Below are positions 8,272 through 17,581 of a DNA stretch of 64,000 bases, piece after piece; the stretch's first letter is position 1, and each line of letters opens with the position of its first letter. The notes under the pieces were generated by a model. It saw nothing but the letters and a program-made list of their open reading frames with translations. It was not told the DNA's origin and searched no databases. The translations under genes were made by a program, and so were the position numbers. The stretch lies in assembly GCF_001447385.1 (NCBI RefSeq), contig NZ_LLWQ01000207.1, positions 23,750-87,749 of the forward strand, given 5' to 3'. The stretch is from Paracoccus sp. MKU1 (GTDB lineage: Bacteria > Pseudomonadota > Alphaproteobacteria > Rhodobacterales > Rhodobacteraceae).

Positions 8272-9513
8272 TCAGCCGGTCTGAGGCCCGGCCTGCTGGA
8301 GCTGCCTGGCGATCCGTGCCCCCGCCTCGCCCCATCGGGCTTGCAGGGCAAGGGCGCCGCCCCGCTGCCATGACCGCCAGGCCTCGGCCGCCGGAATGTT
8401 GCCGAACCAGCCGATACCCTGCGGCGCGGCGGGGGTATGCAGCACCTCGCGCTCGGCCAGCAGCCCGTCCTCGACCAGGATGGCGCGGGCGACGCGCGGG
8501 CTTTCCGGCGGCGCGGCGGCAGGGCGGTCGTCGGGAAAGCCCAGCCGCGCCGACCAGAAGGGCTCGGCGCGAAACCGCGGCTCGGCGCGCAGGAAATCGC
8601 GGCCGATCCGCGCCTGGTGCAGGCTCGTCCGCAGCGCGCGCTCGGTCAGGAAGCGGCGGCAGAGGGATTCGGAGCCAGGCCGGGCCGCCAGGGTGCGGCG
8701 CACGGCGGCGGCGGCCAGCGCGCTCGACACCGCCCAGAACTGGCCATGGCCGGAAAGCGGGTCCATGGCGGCAAAGGCGTCGCCGACACGCAGCAGGTCC
8801 AGCGCCCCGACCGGCTCGGGCAGGCGCGGCGCCGCCTCGCGCACCAGCGGCGGGCCCGGCAGCGACGCATCGGCCAGGGCGGGCTCGGCCGCGGCCATGG
8901 CGGCCCGCAGCCGGTCGGCCGGCGTGCCATCGCCGGCCGCATCCAGCATGGCCTGCACCCAGACCCGCCCGTCGGGCAGCGCCACGCGCCAGAGCCAGCC
9001 TTGCGCCAGCGCCGCCAGCCGGATGCCGGGGGGCAGGCCGGCCTCGACCCAGCCGGACAGCGCCAGGGTGGCCGGGGCCTTGCCGCCCGCGGCGTGCGAC
9101 CGGCGCCCCCTGGCGTCAATGACCATGGGCGCGCGCAGCCTTCGACCGCCGAGCCACACCCCGCCCGGTTCCGGCCGGCCGCTGCTGACGACCAGCAAGG
9201 CGCCGGCGGCTTCGGCGCAACGGCGCAGATGCGCGTCCAGCGCCGCGCGCTCGACCACATGCTCGGCATTGCTTTCGCTGATCCCGGCCCAGTCCACCTG
9301 CCGCCGCAGCGGGCCTGCAATACCGTCGAACCCGTCGAGCAGGCCCTGGCCCGCCAGCCAGCGGTGCAGGCGCGGGCTGAGCCCCTCCAGCCGCGGCCGG
9401 CTGCGGGCGGGATCGACCAGCAGCACGCGCAGCCCGTCGCGCGCGGCCAGCCAGGCCGAAACCGCGCCCGCCGGCCCGCCGCCCAGCACGATCAGATCGG
9501 CATCCGCGCCCAT
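8272..9513 (-). CDS. qhpG: FAD-dependent monooxygenase for QHNDH cofactor maturation, QhpG
   Basis: Flavoprotein of 413 residues. The N-terminus has the Rossmann motif IVLGGGPAGAVSAWLA, and RVGDAFAAMDPLSGHG near residue 240 is the second FAD-binding motif of group A flavin monooxygenases and tryptophan-halogenase-like enzymes. In Paracoccus denitrificans QhpG hydroxylates the tryptophan of the QHNDH gamma subunit on the way to the cysteine tryptophylquinone (CTQ) cofactor. The assignment rests on family plus position: divergent from qhpA across a 200-bp control region. ATG 9511-9513 is preceded by GGAGGGAAG. Acts in the cytoplasm before export of QhpC. Confidence 0.88.
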   Translation of the reverse strand: MGADADLIVLGGGPAGAVSAWLAARDGLRVLLVDPARSRPRLEGLSPRLHRWLAGQGLLDGFDGIAGPLRRQVDWAGISESNAEHVVERAALDAHLRRCAEAAGALLVVSSGRPEPGGVWLGGRRLRAPMVIDARGRRSHAAGGKAPATLALSGWVEAGLPPGIRLAALAQGWLWRVALPDGRVWVQAMLDAAGDGTPADRLRAAMAAAEPALADASLPGPPLVREAAPRLPEPVGALDLLRVGDAFAAMDPLSGHGQFWAVSSALAAAAVRRTLAARPGSESLCRRFLTERALRTSLHQARIGRDFLRAEPRFRAEPFWSARLGFPDDRPAAAPPESPRVARAILVEDGLLAEREVLHTPAAPQGIGWFGNIPAAEAWRSWQRGGALALQARWGEAGARIARQLQQAGPQTG

Positions 9514-9574
9514 GCGCTTCCCTCCGCTTCGCCTGCATGATCGGCATTCTGCGCCCGCTTCCGGCCGGCAAACC

Positions 9575-9640
9575 TGACATTTGCGGCCAAATCGGCGCGG
9601 CGCGACGATCTGCCGCGACTCTGGCCGGGAATGACAAGAA
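9575..9640. promoter_or_regulatory. Candidate QhpR operator between qhpG and qhpA
   Basis: Left arm TGACATTTGCGGCCA (9575-9589) and right arm TGGCCGGGAATGACA (9622-9636) form an imperfect inverted repeat (12 of 15 positions) with a 32-base spacer. The right arm continues with AGAA. The same two arms with nearly the same spacing occur upstream of the aldehyde dehydrogenase at 17582-17648. The arrangement suits an AraC-type activator serving both divergent qhp transcripts. Inference; binding has not been shown here. Confidence 0.55.
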
Positions 9641-9715
9641 ACCTGCCGCCCCCCGGCGCTTTTCTGGATCCCATCGCAATCGGGTCATCCCCGACGAGCC
9701 AGAGGAAGCCGCCAG

Positions 9716-11251
9716 ATGAAGCCACTTACCCGAACCGCGCTGGTCTCTGTCGCCGCCCTTGCCGCCACCCCGGCGCTGGCGGTGACCGGCGAGGAGGTGC
9801 TGGAGAACGCCTGCGCCGCCTGCCATGTCAAGCACGAGGACGGCCGATGGGAGCGCATCGACGCCGCCCGCAAGACGCCCGAGGGCTGGGACATGACCGT
9901 GACGCGGATGATGCGCAACCACGGCGTCGCCCTGGAACCCGAGGAGCGCGCGGCCGTGGTGCGCTATCTTTCCGACACCCGCGGCCTGACCCTGGCCGAA
10001 ACCGAGGAACGCCGCTACATCCTGGAACGCGAGCCGGTGGCCTGGGACGAGGGCCCCGATACGCTGATGACCCAGACCTGCGGCCGCTGCCATTCCTATG
10101 CCCGCGTGGCGCTGCAACGCCGCACGCCCGAGGACTGGAAGCATCTGGTCAACTTCCACCTCGGCCAGTTCCCGACGCTGGAATATCAGGCGCTGGCGCG
10201 GGACCGCGACTGGTGGGGCATCGCCCAGGCCGAGATCATCCCCTTCCTCGCCAAGACCTATCCGCTGGGCGAGGCGCCGGCCGCCTTTGCCGGCGATGCC
10301 TCGGGCGATTACGTGCTGGCCGGGCGGCAGCCGGGGCGCGGCGACTATACCGGCCGGCTGGCGCTGAAGAAGGCGGGCGAGGATTACGAGGTGACCATGA
10401 CCCTCGACTTCGCCGATGGCAGCCGGAGCTTTGCCGGCACCGGCCGCATCCTCGGCGCCGGCGAATGGCGGGCGACGCTGAGCGACGGCGAGACCACCAT
10501 CCGCCAGGTCATGGCCTTCGAGGACGGCCGCTTCTCGGGCCGCTGGTATCATGCCGACAGCGACGTGATCGGCGGAAGGCTGGCGGCGGTGAAGGCGGAC
10601 GGCGCGCCGCAGGTGCTGGCGGCCGCCCCCGCACGGCTGAAGATCGGCGAGGAAACGCGGGTCCGCGTCGCGGGCACCGGCCTGGGCGATGCGTTGACCC
10701 TGCCCGAAGGCGTTACCGGCAGCGTGGAAAGCGCCGGGGACGGCGTGACGGTGCTGAAGCTGACCGCCAGCGGCGCGCCCGGCCCGGTCAGCCTGGATCT
10801 GGGCGGGCAGAAGGTCGAGCTGGTGGCCTATGACCGGCCCGACCGCATCAGCATCGTGCCGGACATGACCATCGCCCGCATCGGCGGCAATGGCGGCCCG
10901 ATCCCCAAGGTGCCCGCGCAGTTCGAGGCGATGGGCTGGCTGAACGGCCCCGACGGCGAAGCCGGGACCGAGGACGACATCGCCCTGGGCGCCTTCCCGG
11001 CCAGCTGGGCCACCGACAATTTCGACGAGGAGGCGGAAAAGATGCAGGACGCGAAATATGCCGGCTCAATCGACGATACCGGCCTGTTCACGCCGGCCGA
11101 TGCCGGGCCGAACCCGGAACGCCCGATGCAGACCAACAATGCCGGCAACCTGAAGGTGATCGCGACCGTCACCGCCGACGACCAGCCGCTGACCGCCGAG
11201 GCGCATCTCTACGCCACGGTCCAGCGCTTTGTCGATGCGCCGATCCGGTGA
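9716..11251 (+). CDS. qhpA: Quinohemoprotein amine dehydrogenase alpha subunit (diheme)
   Basis: Largest subunit of periplasmic QHNDH, which oxidises primary amines such as n-butylamine to aldehyde and ammonia. The precursor has 511 residues. A signal peptide (residues 1-22, ATPALA) is followed by two c-type heme motifs, CAACH at 33-37 and CGRCH at 122-126, in the diheme domain; the rest is beta-rich. The hemes pass electrons from the CTQ cofactor of the gamma subunit to a cytochrome or cupredoxin. ATG 9716 has an AGAGGAAG site. First gene of qhpADCBEF, divergent from qhpG. Confidence 0.95.
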   Translation: MKPLTRTALVSVAALAATPALAVTGEEVLENACAACHVKHEDGRWERIDAARKTPEGWDMTVTRMMRNHGVALEPEERAAVVRYLSDTRGLTLAETEERRYILEREPVAWDEGPDTLMTQTCGRCHSYARVALQRRTPEDWKHLVNFHLGQFPTLEYQALARDRDWWGIAQAEIIPFLAKTYPLGEAPAAFAGDASGDYVLAGRQPGRGDYTGRLALKKAGEDYEVTMTLDFADGSRSFAGTGRILGAGEWRATLSDGETTIRQVMAFEDGRFSGRWYHADSDVIGGRLAAVKADGAPQVLAAAPARLKIGEETRVRVAGTGLGDALTLPEGVTGSVESAGDGVTVLKLTASGAPGPVSLDLGGQKVELVAYDRPDRISIVPDMTIARIGGNGGPIPKVPAQFEAMGWLNGPDGEAGTEDDIALGAFPASWATDNFDEEAEKMQDAKYAGSIDDTGLFTPADAGPNPERPMQTNNAGNLKVIATVTADDQPLTAEAHLYATVQRFVDAPIR

Positions 11252-11255
11252 CGCC

Positions 11256-12713
11256 ATGGGAGCCCTGACCCTGATCCGCCACAATGCCCACCGCGTCGAT
11301 GTCGACGGCCACGCGATGCTGATGCATGTGCCGACGACCAGCCTGTTCGAGCTCGACGGCGTGGCGCGCGACGTCTACGACCTGTTCCGGCGGACGCCCG
11401 CCGTCGATCCCGATCTGATGCGCGCCGAGCTTGGCCCCCAACACGGCCCCGACACGCTGTCGGAATGCCTGCAAAGCTTCCTGGCGCTCGACATCCTGCG
11501 CGATGCCGATGCGGCGGACATCCCCCGCCCGGTGGTGAAGGTCGAGGAGATCCCGCTCTCGACCATCATCCTGAACGTGAATACCGGCTGCAACCTCGCC
11601 TGCACCTATTGCTACAAGGAGGACCTGACCACCCCGGCCAAGGGCCAGAAGATGGGCTTTCAGACGGCGCGCGCCAGTTTCGAGCTGCTGCTGAAGCAGG
11701 CCCAGGCCCGCGACCGGGTGAACGTGGTGTTCTTCGGCGGCGAGCCGCTGTCGAACATGCCGCTGATCCGCGAGGTGGTGGCCTATGCCCTGCCGCGCGC
11801 GGCGGAACTCGGCAAGACGGTCGATTTCTCGCTGACCACCAATGCCACGCTGCTAACGCCGGAACTGGTGGACTGGTTCTACGCGCATCGCTTCGCGCTG
11901 ACGGTCAGCATGGACGGGCCCAAGGCGCTGCATGACGCGAACCGCAAGACCGTGGGCGGCAAGGGCACCTATGACCTGGTGGCGCGCAATGTGCGGATGC
12001 TGCTTGCGCGCTATCGCTCGCGCCCGGTCGGCGTGCGGGTGACGCTGACGCGCGGCGTGACCGACGTCATCGGCATCCACGACCACCTGAAGAACGAACT
12101 GGGCTTTCACGAGGTCGGCTTCGGCCCGGCGACCTCGGGGCCGATCGCGGTCTTCAACCTGGACCAGGAGGCGCTGAAGCGCGCCTTCGAGGACATGAAG
12201 ACCCTCGGCCGGCGCTATGTCGAGGCCGCCTGCCGGGGCGAGAACATCGGCTTTTCCAACATGCACCAACTGCTGACCGATATCGCCCAGGGCACCAAGA
12301 AGGCCGTGCCCTGCGGCGCCGGGCTGGGCATGCTCGCCGTGGACAAGGAGGGCGAGCTGCACCTCTGCCACCGCTTCGTCGGCTCGAACCAGCCGACCTA
12401 TGGCAATGTCGAAACCGGCATCGACATCCCCAAGCTCGCCGGTTTCATCGAGACCGCACAGGACCGCAGCGCCTTCGGCTGCAAGACCTGCCGCATCCGC
12501 AGTATCTGCGCCGGCGGCTGCTATCACGAAAGCTATGCCCGGCAAGGCGATCCCTTCGCGCCGGTCTGGCATTACTGCGACCTGATGCGGGACTGGGTCG
12601 ATTTCGGCATCGAATCCTATGTCCGCATCATGCAGGCCAACCCGTCCTTCTTCCGCAGCCAATTGGAACCCCGGATCACCCGGTCCGGCCCAGCAAGGGA
12701 GGTTCTCCAATGA
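11256..12713 (+). CDS. qhpD: Radical SAM peptide-crosslinking maturase QhpD
   Basis: Forms the intra-peptide thioether bonds between Cys and Asp/Glu side chains of the QHNDH gamma subunit. About 485 residues. The radical-SAM cluster motif is CNLACTYC, followed by [11 protein letters not shown]. The C-terminal SPASM-type region holds more cluster cysteines ([38 protein letters not shown]). I start at ATG 11256, four bases after the qhpA stop; ATG 11235 or TTG 11229 inside the qhpA end are alternatives with no better ribosome site. It overlaps its substrate gene qhpC by four bases (ATGA), so enzyme and substrate are translationally coupled. Confidence 0.93.
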   Translation: MGALTLIRHNAHRVDVDGHAMLMHVPTTSLFELDGVARDVYDLFRRTPAVDPDLMRAELGPQHGPDTLSECLQSFLALDILRDADAADIPRPVVKVEEIPLSTIILNVNTGCNLACTYCYKEDLTTPAKGQKMGFQTARASFELLLKQAQARDRVNVVFFGGEPLSNMPLIREVVAYALPRAAELGKTVDFSLTTNATLLTPELVDWFYAHRFALTVSMDGPKALHDANRKTVGGKGTYDLVARNVRMLLARYRSRPVGVRVTLTRGVTDVIGIHDHLKNELGFHEVGFGPATSGPIAVFNLDQEALKRAFEDMKTLGRRYVEAACRGENIGFSNMHQLLTDIAQGTKKAVPCGAGLGMLAVDKEGELHLCHRFVGSNQPTYGNVETGIDIPKLAGFIETAQDRSAFGCKTCRIRSICAGGCYHESYARQGDPFAPVWHYCDLMRDWVDFGIESYVRIMQANPSFFRSQLEPRITRSGPAREVLQ

Positions 12714-13042
12714 AACATCTGATCCCCGCCAACGCCAAGGCGAAGGCCTTCGTCGAAGCCGAGGCCCTGGGCCGCGAGGAGGAGGTCGTGGCGATGAATT
12801 CGCTGGTCGGCTGCACCACCTCCTTCGACCCCGGCTGGGAGGTGGACGCCTTCGGCGCCGTCTCGAACCTGTGCCAGCCGATGGAGGCCGACCTGTATGG
12901 CTGCGCCGATCCCTGCTGGTGGCCGGCGCAGGTGGCCGACACCCTGAACACCTATCCGAACTGGAGCGCCGGCGCCGACGACGTCATGCAGGACTGGCGC
13001 AAGCTGCAATCGGTGTTCCCGGAAACGAAAGGCTCGTCCTGA
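12710..13042 (+). CDS. qhpC: QHNDH gamma subunit precursor (CTQ-bearing, crosslinked peptide)
   Basis: Small catalytic subunit, 110 codons. Residues 1-28 are a charged leader ([12 protein letters not shown] to EEEVVA) that is cut off by QhpE, leaving 82 residues, exactly the mature length known from P. denitrificans. In mature numbering the crosslink pairs are all present: C7-E16, C27-D33 and C41-D49, plus C37 and W43, which make the cysteine tryptophylquinone. It is a ribosomally made, post-translationally modified peptide. No Sec signal is visible, in line with export by QhpF. The stop overlaps the qhpB start (TGATG). Confidence 0.97.
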   Translation: MKHLIPANAKAKAFVEAEALGREEEVVAMNSLVGCTTSFDPGWEVDAFGAVSNLCQPMEADLYGCADPCWWPAQVADTLNTYPNWSAGADDVMQDWRKLQSVFPETKGSS

Positions 13043-14112
13043 TGCGCAAATCCCTGATGCTTGCGGCGGCGCTGGCGCTGGCCGGCCCGGCTGCCGCGCA
13101 TGACTACATCCTGGCCCCGGCGCGGCCGAACAAGCTGGTCGTGGTCGATACCCAGAAGATGGCGGTCGAGAAGGTGATCGAGATCGACGACGCCGGCCCG
13201 ACGCCCATGGTGCCGATGGTCGCGCCGGGCGGCAGGATCGCCTATGCCACGGTCAACAAGTCCGAAAGCCTGGTCAAGGTCGATCTCGTGACCGGCGAGA
13301 CGCTGGGCCGCATCGACCTGTCCACCCCCGAGGAGCGGGTGAAAAGCCTGTTCGGCGCCGCGCTTTCCCCCGACGGCAAGACGCTGGCGATCTATGAAAG
13401 CCCGGTGAAGCTGGAACTGACGCATTTCGAGGTCCAGCCCACCCGCATCGCGCTTTACGACGCCGAGACTCTGGAACGGCGCAAGGTGTTCGAGGCGCCG
13501 CGCCAGGTCACCATGCTGGCCTGGGCCCGCGACGGCTCGAAGCTCTACGGGCTGGGCCGCGACCTGCATGTCATGGACCCCGAGACCGGTGCGCTGATCG
13601 AGGACAAGCCGATCCAGAGCTGGCAGGCCGAGACCTATGCCCAGCCCGACGTGCTGGCGGTCTGGAACCAGCACGAAAGCTCGGGCGTGATGGCGGCGCC
13701 CTTCTACACCGCGCGCAAGGACATCGACCCGGCCGACCCGACAGCCTATCGCACCGGGTTGCTGACCATGGACCTGGAGACCGGCGAGATGGCGATGCGC
13801 GAAATCCGCATCATGGACGTGTTCTATTTCTCGACCGCGGTGAACCCGGCCAAGACCCGCGCCTTCGGCGCCTATAACGTGCTGGAAAGCTTCGACCTGG
13901 AAAAGAACGCCTCGATCAAGCGGGTGGCGCTGCCGCACAGCTATTATTCGGTGAACGTCTCGACCGACGGCAGCACGGTCTGGCTGGGCGGCGCGCTTGG
14001 CGACCTTGCCGCCTATGACGCCGAGACGCTGGAGAAGAAGGGCCAGGTCGACCTGCCCGGCAATGCCTCGATGTCGCTGGCCTCGGTGCGGCTGTTCACG
14101 CGGGACGAATGA
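13042..14112 (+). CDS. qhpB: Quinohemoprotein amine dehydrogenase beta subunit
   Basis: Periplasmic beta-propeller subunit, 356 residues. A signal peptide of about 19 residues (LMLAAALALAGPAAA) leads into YVTN/amine-dehydrogenase-type blades such as NKLVVVDTQKMAVEKVIEI, ALSPDGKTLAIYES and YSVNVSTDGSTVWLGGALGDL. It packs against the gamma subunit and shapes the amine site. ATG 13042 overlaps the qhpC stop by one base; the frame remains open upstream through qhpC only as a shadow. Confidence 0.94.
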   Translation: MRKSLMLAAALALAGPAAAHDYILAPARPNKLVVVDTQKMAVEKVIEIDDAGPTPMVPMVAPGGRIAYATVNKSESLVKVDLVTGETLGRIDLSTPEERVKSLFGAALSPDGKTLAIYESPVKLELTHFEVQPTRIALYDAETLERRKVFEAPRQVTMLAWARDGSKLYGLGRDLHVMDPETGALIEDKPIQSWQAETYAQPDVLAVWNQHESSGVMAAPFYTARKDIDPADPTAYRTGLLTMDLETGEMAMREIRIMDVFYFSTAVNPAKTRAFGAYNVLESFDLEKNASIKRVALPHSYYSVNVSTDGSTVWLGGALGDLAAYDAETLEKKGQVDLPGNASMSLASVRLFTRDE

Positions 14113-14113
14113 G

Positions 14114-14782
14114 ATGCTGCGGGTGGGGGTGATCGACAGCGGACCCGGCCCCGAGGACCAGGCCGAGGACGCCCGCGCCTTCATGGCCGACGGCTCGGCC
14201 GTCCCCGCCCTGCCCGACCGGCTGGGCCACGGCACCGCCGTCGCCGCGATCATCCGCCGCGCCTGTCCGGGCGCGGCGATCATCCATGCGCAGGTCTTCG
14301 ACGACCGGCCTGTCACCAGCGCGCTGCGCGTCGCCGCCGCGCTGCGCTGGTTCGCCGCCATGGGCGCGGCGCGGCCCGAGGTGATCTGCATGAGCCTGGG
14401 CCTGAGCGCCGACCGGGCGCCGCTGCGCCGGGCCTGCGAGGCGCTGGTGGCCGGCGGCGCGGTTCTGGTCGCGGCGCATCCGGCCCGCGGCGCGCCCTGC
14501 TTTCCCGCCGCCTATCCCGGCGTGATCGCCGCCACCGGCGATGCGCGCTGCGGCTGGGATGATCTGTCGCAACTGGGCCCGGCGCTGTTCGGCGCCTGGT
14601 GCAACTCGCCCGAGCACGGCCCGTCCGGGATGGGCGGGGCAAGCCTGGGCGCGGCGCGCATCGCCGGCCATCTGGCGGCGATCATGGCAAGGACCGGGCG
14701 GCTGGACGGCCCTGCCGCCATCGCCGCGCTGGCGGCGCGGGCGGTCCATCACGGGCCGGAACGGAAACGCGGCCATGGATAG
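14114..14782 (+). CDS. qhpE: Subtilisin-like leader peptidase QhpE
   Basis: Serine protease of 222 residues that removes the 28-residue leader of the crosslinked gamma subunit. The subtilase triad is readable: Asp8 in VGVIDSG, His39 in LGHGTAVAA and Ser177 in GGASLGAARIAGH. There is no signal peptide, so it acts in the cytoplasm. It starts one base after the qhpB stop and overlaps qhpF by eight bases. Shorter than secreted subtilisins, as expected for this dedicated maturation enzyme. Confidence 0.9.
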   Translation: MLRVGVIDSGPGPEDQAEDARAFMADGSAVPALPDRLGHGTAVAAIIRRACPGAAIIHAQVFDDRPVTSALRVAAALRWFAAMGAARPEVICMSLGLSADRAPLRRACEALVAGGAVLVAAHPARGAPCFPAAYPGVIAATGDARCGWDDLSQLGPALFGAWCNSPEHGPSGMGGASLGAARIAGHLAAIMARTGRLDGPAAIAALAARAVHHGPERKRGHG

Positions 14783-16496
14783 GCTGGCCGCCCGCCTTGC
14801 CCGGCTGATCTTCGACCCCGAGGCGGCGGGCTGGCTGGCGCCGGTGATGGCGCGCGCCCTGCCCTCGGGGCTGCTGGTGCTGGCGGCCTCGCTTGCCGCG
14901 GTGGCGCTGGGGCTGGCCATGCCGATGCTGACCCGGCAGGTGATCGACGCCGGCATCATGGCGCGGGACATGGGCGCGCTGATCTTCTGGGCCGGGCTGT
15001 CCTTTGCGCTCGGCCTGGGCGCGGTGGGCTTCGGGATGGTGAACGGGATGCTGCACCTGCGCGCCTCGGCCCGGATGCTAGCCGACCTGCGCGGCCGGTT
15101 GTTCGACGCGGCCCTGGCGCGCGACCCCGCCCGCCCCGACCTGCCGCTGGGCGAAGCGATGGCGCGGCTGGACGGGGACTGCGCCGAGATCCAGGGCTTT
15201 GCCTTCGACACGGGCCTGGTCGCGGTTGGCGCGCTGTTTCGGCTGGCCGGCGGGCTGGGGCTGATGATCGCGCTGGACTGGCGCATGGCGGTCCTGCCGC
15301 TCTTGGCCGCCCCCTTCGAGCTGTGGTTCCTGTCCCGCGCTCGGCCCCGGACCCGCGCGCTGGCCGAGGATGTGCGCGGCCAGCGCGGCGCGCTTTCCGC
15401 GCAGATGGCCGAGACGCTGTCGGCCCGCGCCACCCTGCGCGGGCTGGGCGCGCTGGACCAGCGGGCGGCGGGCTTCGGCGCCGCGCAGCAGGCGCAGATC
15501 GCCGGGCTGACCCGCCAGCGGCTCTGGTCCGAGACGGTGGGCGCGGTCAGCCAGACCATCACCGCCATCCTGCGCGGCACCATCCTGCTGGTCGGCGGCT
15601 GGCAGGTGGTCCGCGGCGAATGGCAGATCGGCACGCTGGTCGCCTTCCTTGCCTATGCCGGGATGATGTCTGGGCCGCTGCGCAACCTTCTGGGCCTCTA
15701 CCATGCGCAGGCCCGGGCGCGGGTGGCGGCGGACCGGTTGGGCGCGGTGATCGCCTCGGCCCGTCCCGACACGGGCGCCGAACCGCCGCCCGGACCGCTG
15801 ACCATCGCCCTGCGCGAGGCCCGGGCCGAGGGCGCGGCGCATCATTCGGTAACCGCCACCATCCAGCCCGGCCAGCGCGTGCTGCTGGATGGGCCGTCGG
15901 GGATCGGCAAGTCGCGGTTGATGGCCGCGCTGACCCGCGACGCGCCGCTGGCCGAGGGATCGGTGCGGCTTGCCGGCACCGAGGTCGCGTATCTGCGCCC
16001 GCTGGCGCTCGCCGCGCGCATCACCCATCTGGCGCAGCGCCCGGCGATCCTGCGCGGCAGGCTGGCCGAGAACCTGCGCCTGGCCGCGCCGGATGCGGGC
16101 GACGCCGCGCTGTGGCAGGCGCTGGAGGCCGCCGACCTGGCCGGATGGGCGCGGGCCGAGGCCGGGCTTGCCACGCCGGTCAGCGAAACCGGCGCCAATC
16201 TGTCGGGCGGGCTGCGCCAGCGCATCGCCATCGCCCGCGCGCTGCTGCGGCCGGCCGAGGTGCTGATCTTCGACGAAGCCTTCTCGGAAATCGACGATGC
16301 CGCCTGCCGGCGCATCCTCGCCGCCATCGAGGCACGGCGTGCCGATGCCACGCGCATCTTCATCGCCCATAGCGGCCCGGCGCGCGAGGGGCGGTTCGAT
16401 CAGCGGATCACGCTGACCTCCTCGGCGCCCATCTTCCTCAGCTCGCGCGGCGAGGCGCCATACCAGCGCGAGAAGGCGCGCGAAAAGGCGGTCTGA
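14775..16496 (+). CDS. qhpF: ABC-type exporter for the QHNDH gamma subunit, QhpF
   Basis: Half-size ABC exporter of 573 residues: an N-terminal membrane domain with about six helices (for example LLVLAASLAAVALGLAMPML and ILLVGGWQVV) and a C-terminal ATPase with Walker A GPSGIGKSR, signature LSGGLRQRIAIARALL and Walker B VLIFDEAFSEID. Thought to carry the crosslinked gamma subunit to the periplasm. The last 32 codons or so (16400-16496) are antisense to the 3' end of qhpR: the two convergent genes truly overlap by 97 bp. ATG 14775 was chosen by family length; the open frame upstream belongs to the qhpE region. Confidence 0.9.
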   Translation: MDRLAARLARLIFDPEAAGWLAPVMARALPSGLLVLAASLAAVALGLAMPMLTRQVIDAGIMARDMGALIFWAGLSFALGLGAVGFGMVNGMLHLRASARMLADLRGRLFDAALARDPARPDLPLGEAMARLDGDCAEIQGFAFDTGLVAVGALFRLAGGLGLMIALDWRMAVLPLLAAPFELWFLSRARPRTRALAEDVRGQRGALSAQMAETLSARATLRGLGALDQRAAGFGAAQQAQIAGLTRQRLWSETVGAVSQTITAILRGTILLVGGWQVVRGEWQIGTLVAFLAYAGMMSGPLRNLLGLYHAQARARVAADRLGAVIASARPDTGAEPPPGPLTIALREARAEGAAHHSVTATIQPGQRVLLDGPSGIGKSRLMAALTRDAPLAEGSVRLAGTEVAYLRPLALAARITHLAQRPAILRGRLAENLRLAAPDAGDAALWQALEAADLAGWARAEAGLATPVSETGANLSGGLRQRIAIARALLRPAEVLIFDEAFSEIDDAACRRILAAIEARRADATRIFIAHSGPAREGRFDQRITLTSSAPIFLSSRGEAPYQREKAREKAV

Positions 16497-17380
16497 TCGG
16501 AATAGCCCAGCAGCAACGCGATCTCGCCGAACAGCCGGTCGCTGCGCACCAGCAGCGCAAAGCCGTGGATGCGCCGGCATTCCTCCAGGATCTCGTGGAA
16601 CGGCTGGCCCTCGGCCGCCAGCGCCCGGCGCAGCGAGCGTTCGGACATGCCAAGCTCGGCGGCGACATGGCTCTGGTTGACCATGCCGCGATCCATCCGG
16701 CTCAGGATCAGCTCATGCACCCGCTGCGCGACCGGGGTCTGCCGGCGCAGCTCGATCAGCGCGCCGTCCAGCCGTTTCGAACTCGCCATGGCATCGCCCC
16801 CCGGCTCGGCGCAAAGCGTGTTGCCCAGCACCCTTGCGGAAAACACGATGCGGTTCTCGTCCTGGCCGAAGCGCGGCGTGCGGCCGAGGTGACGCGCCAG
16901 GACCCGCAGGTCGCGATCCGGCTGATGTTCGAAGCACAGGTCCTGGATCGCGCCGTTCGGCACGGCGTAGCGGTCGCAGATGCCGCGGATCAGCCCCAGC
17001 GTCAGTTCGGTATCCGCCCGGCGCGGCCAGATGCGCGGGTCGAGCACCCGGTAGCAGACATGCGCCTCGTCGCCGATCACCTCGAGCGAGACGCGGCTGT
17101 TCGATTGCAGCACCGGAAAGCCGCGGGCGAAAATGCGCAGCGCCTCGCCCAGCGTGCGGCGCGGGGCGACGGCATCGCCCAGGATGCCGATGGCGGAAAG
17201 CTCCATCGCCTCGCCCGAGCGCCATGAGCGCAGGCCGTCGCTGCTGGCCGCACGCTCCTGTTCAAGATGGTTGACGAAGGTTTGCAAGGGCATCGCCGGC
17301 GCCGGAGCTGCCGGGGCGCCGTCCGCCTCGGACCCGATCAGCATGAATGCTATGGCTCCGCGAATCCATGACCCTTGCAT
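16400..17380 (-). CDS. qhpR: AraC-family activator of the qhp operon, QhpR
   Basis: Regulator of up to 326 residues with an arabinose-binding-type N-terminal domain (ELSAIGILGDAVAPRRTLGEAL, then VCYRVLDPRIWP) and a C-terminal double helix-turn-helix (VAAELGMSERSLRRALAAEG and EIALLLGYSDQTAFSRAFSRW). In P. denitrificans QhpR is needed for amine-induced expression of qhp genes. The first ATG (17380) has a GGGAAA-like site; internal ATGs at 17344 or 17293 would keep both domains and are possible. Converges on qhpF with a 97-bp antisense overlap. Confidence 0.86.
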   Translation of the reverse strand: MQGSWIRGAIAFMLIGSEADGAPAAPAPAMPLQTFVNHLEQERAASSDGLRSWRSGEAMELSAIGILGDAVAPRRTLGEALRIFARGFPVLQSNSRVSLEVIGDEAHVCYRVLDPRIWPRRADTELTLGLIRGICDRYAVPNGAIQDLCFEHQPDRDLRVLARHLGRTPRFGQDENRIVFSARVLGNTLCAEPGGDAMASSKRLDGALIELRRQTPVAQRVHELILSRMDRGMVNQSHVAAELGMSERSLRRALAAEGQPFHEILEECRRIHGFALLVRSDRLFGEIALLLGYSDQTAFSRAFSRWYGASPRELRKMGAEEVSVIR

Positions 17381-17581
17381 GGCATTTCCCGTGGCTGCGC
17401 CGAGTGGCCGCTGTGTCGCGCCTTGCCCCGGCTATTTCCCTGTTGCGACAAAGTGTAGCATATCCGCCGGACGATCCCCAAGAATCCCGCCCCGCGCGCC
17501 CCTTGGGACGGGGCTTGCGAAAAACCGTTACAAATCCGCCGCTTTCCAGGATCGTGCCGCAAAATCAGGCAGTTGTGGATT

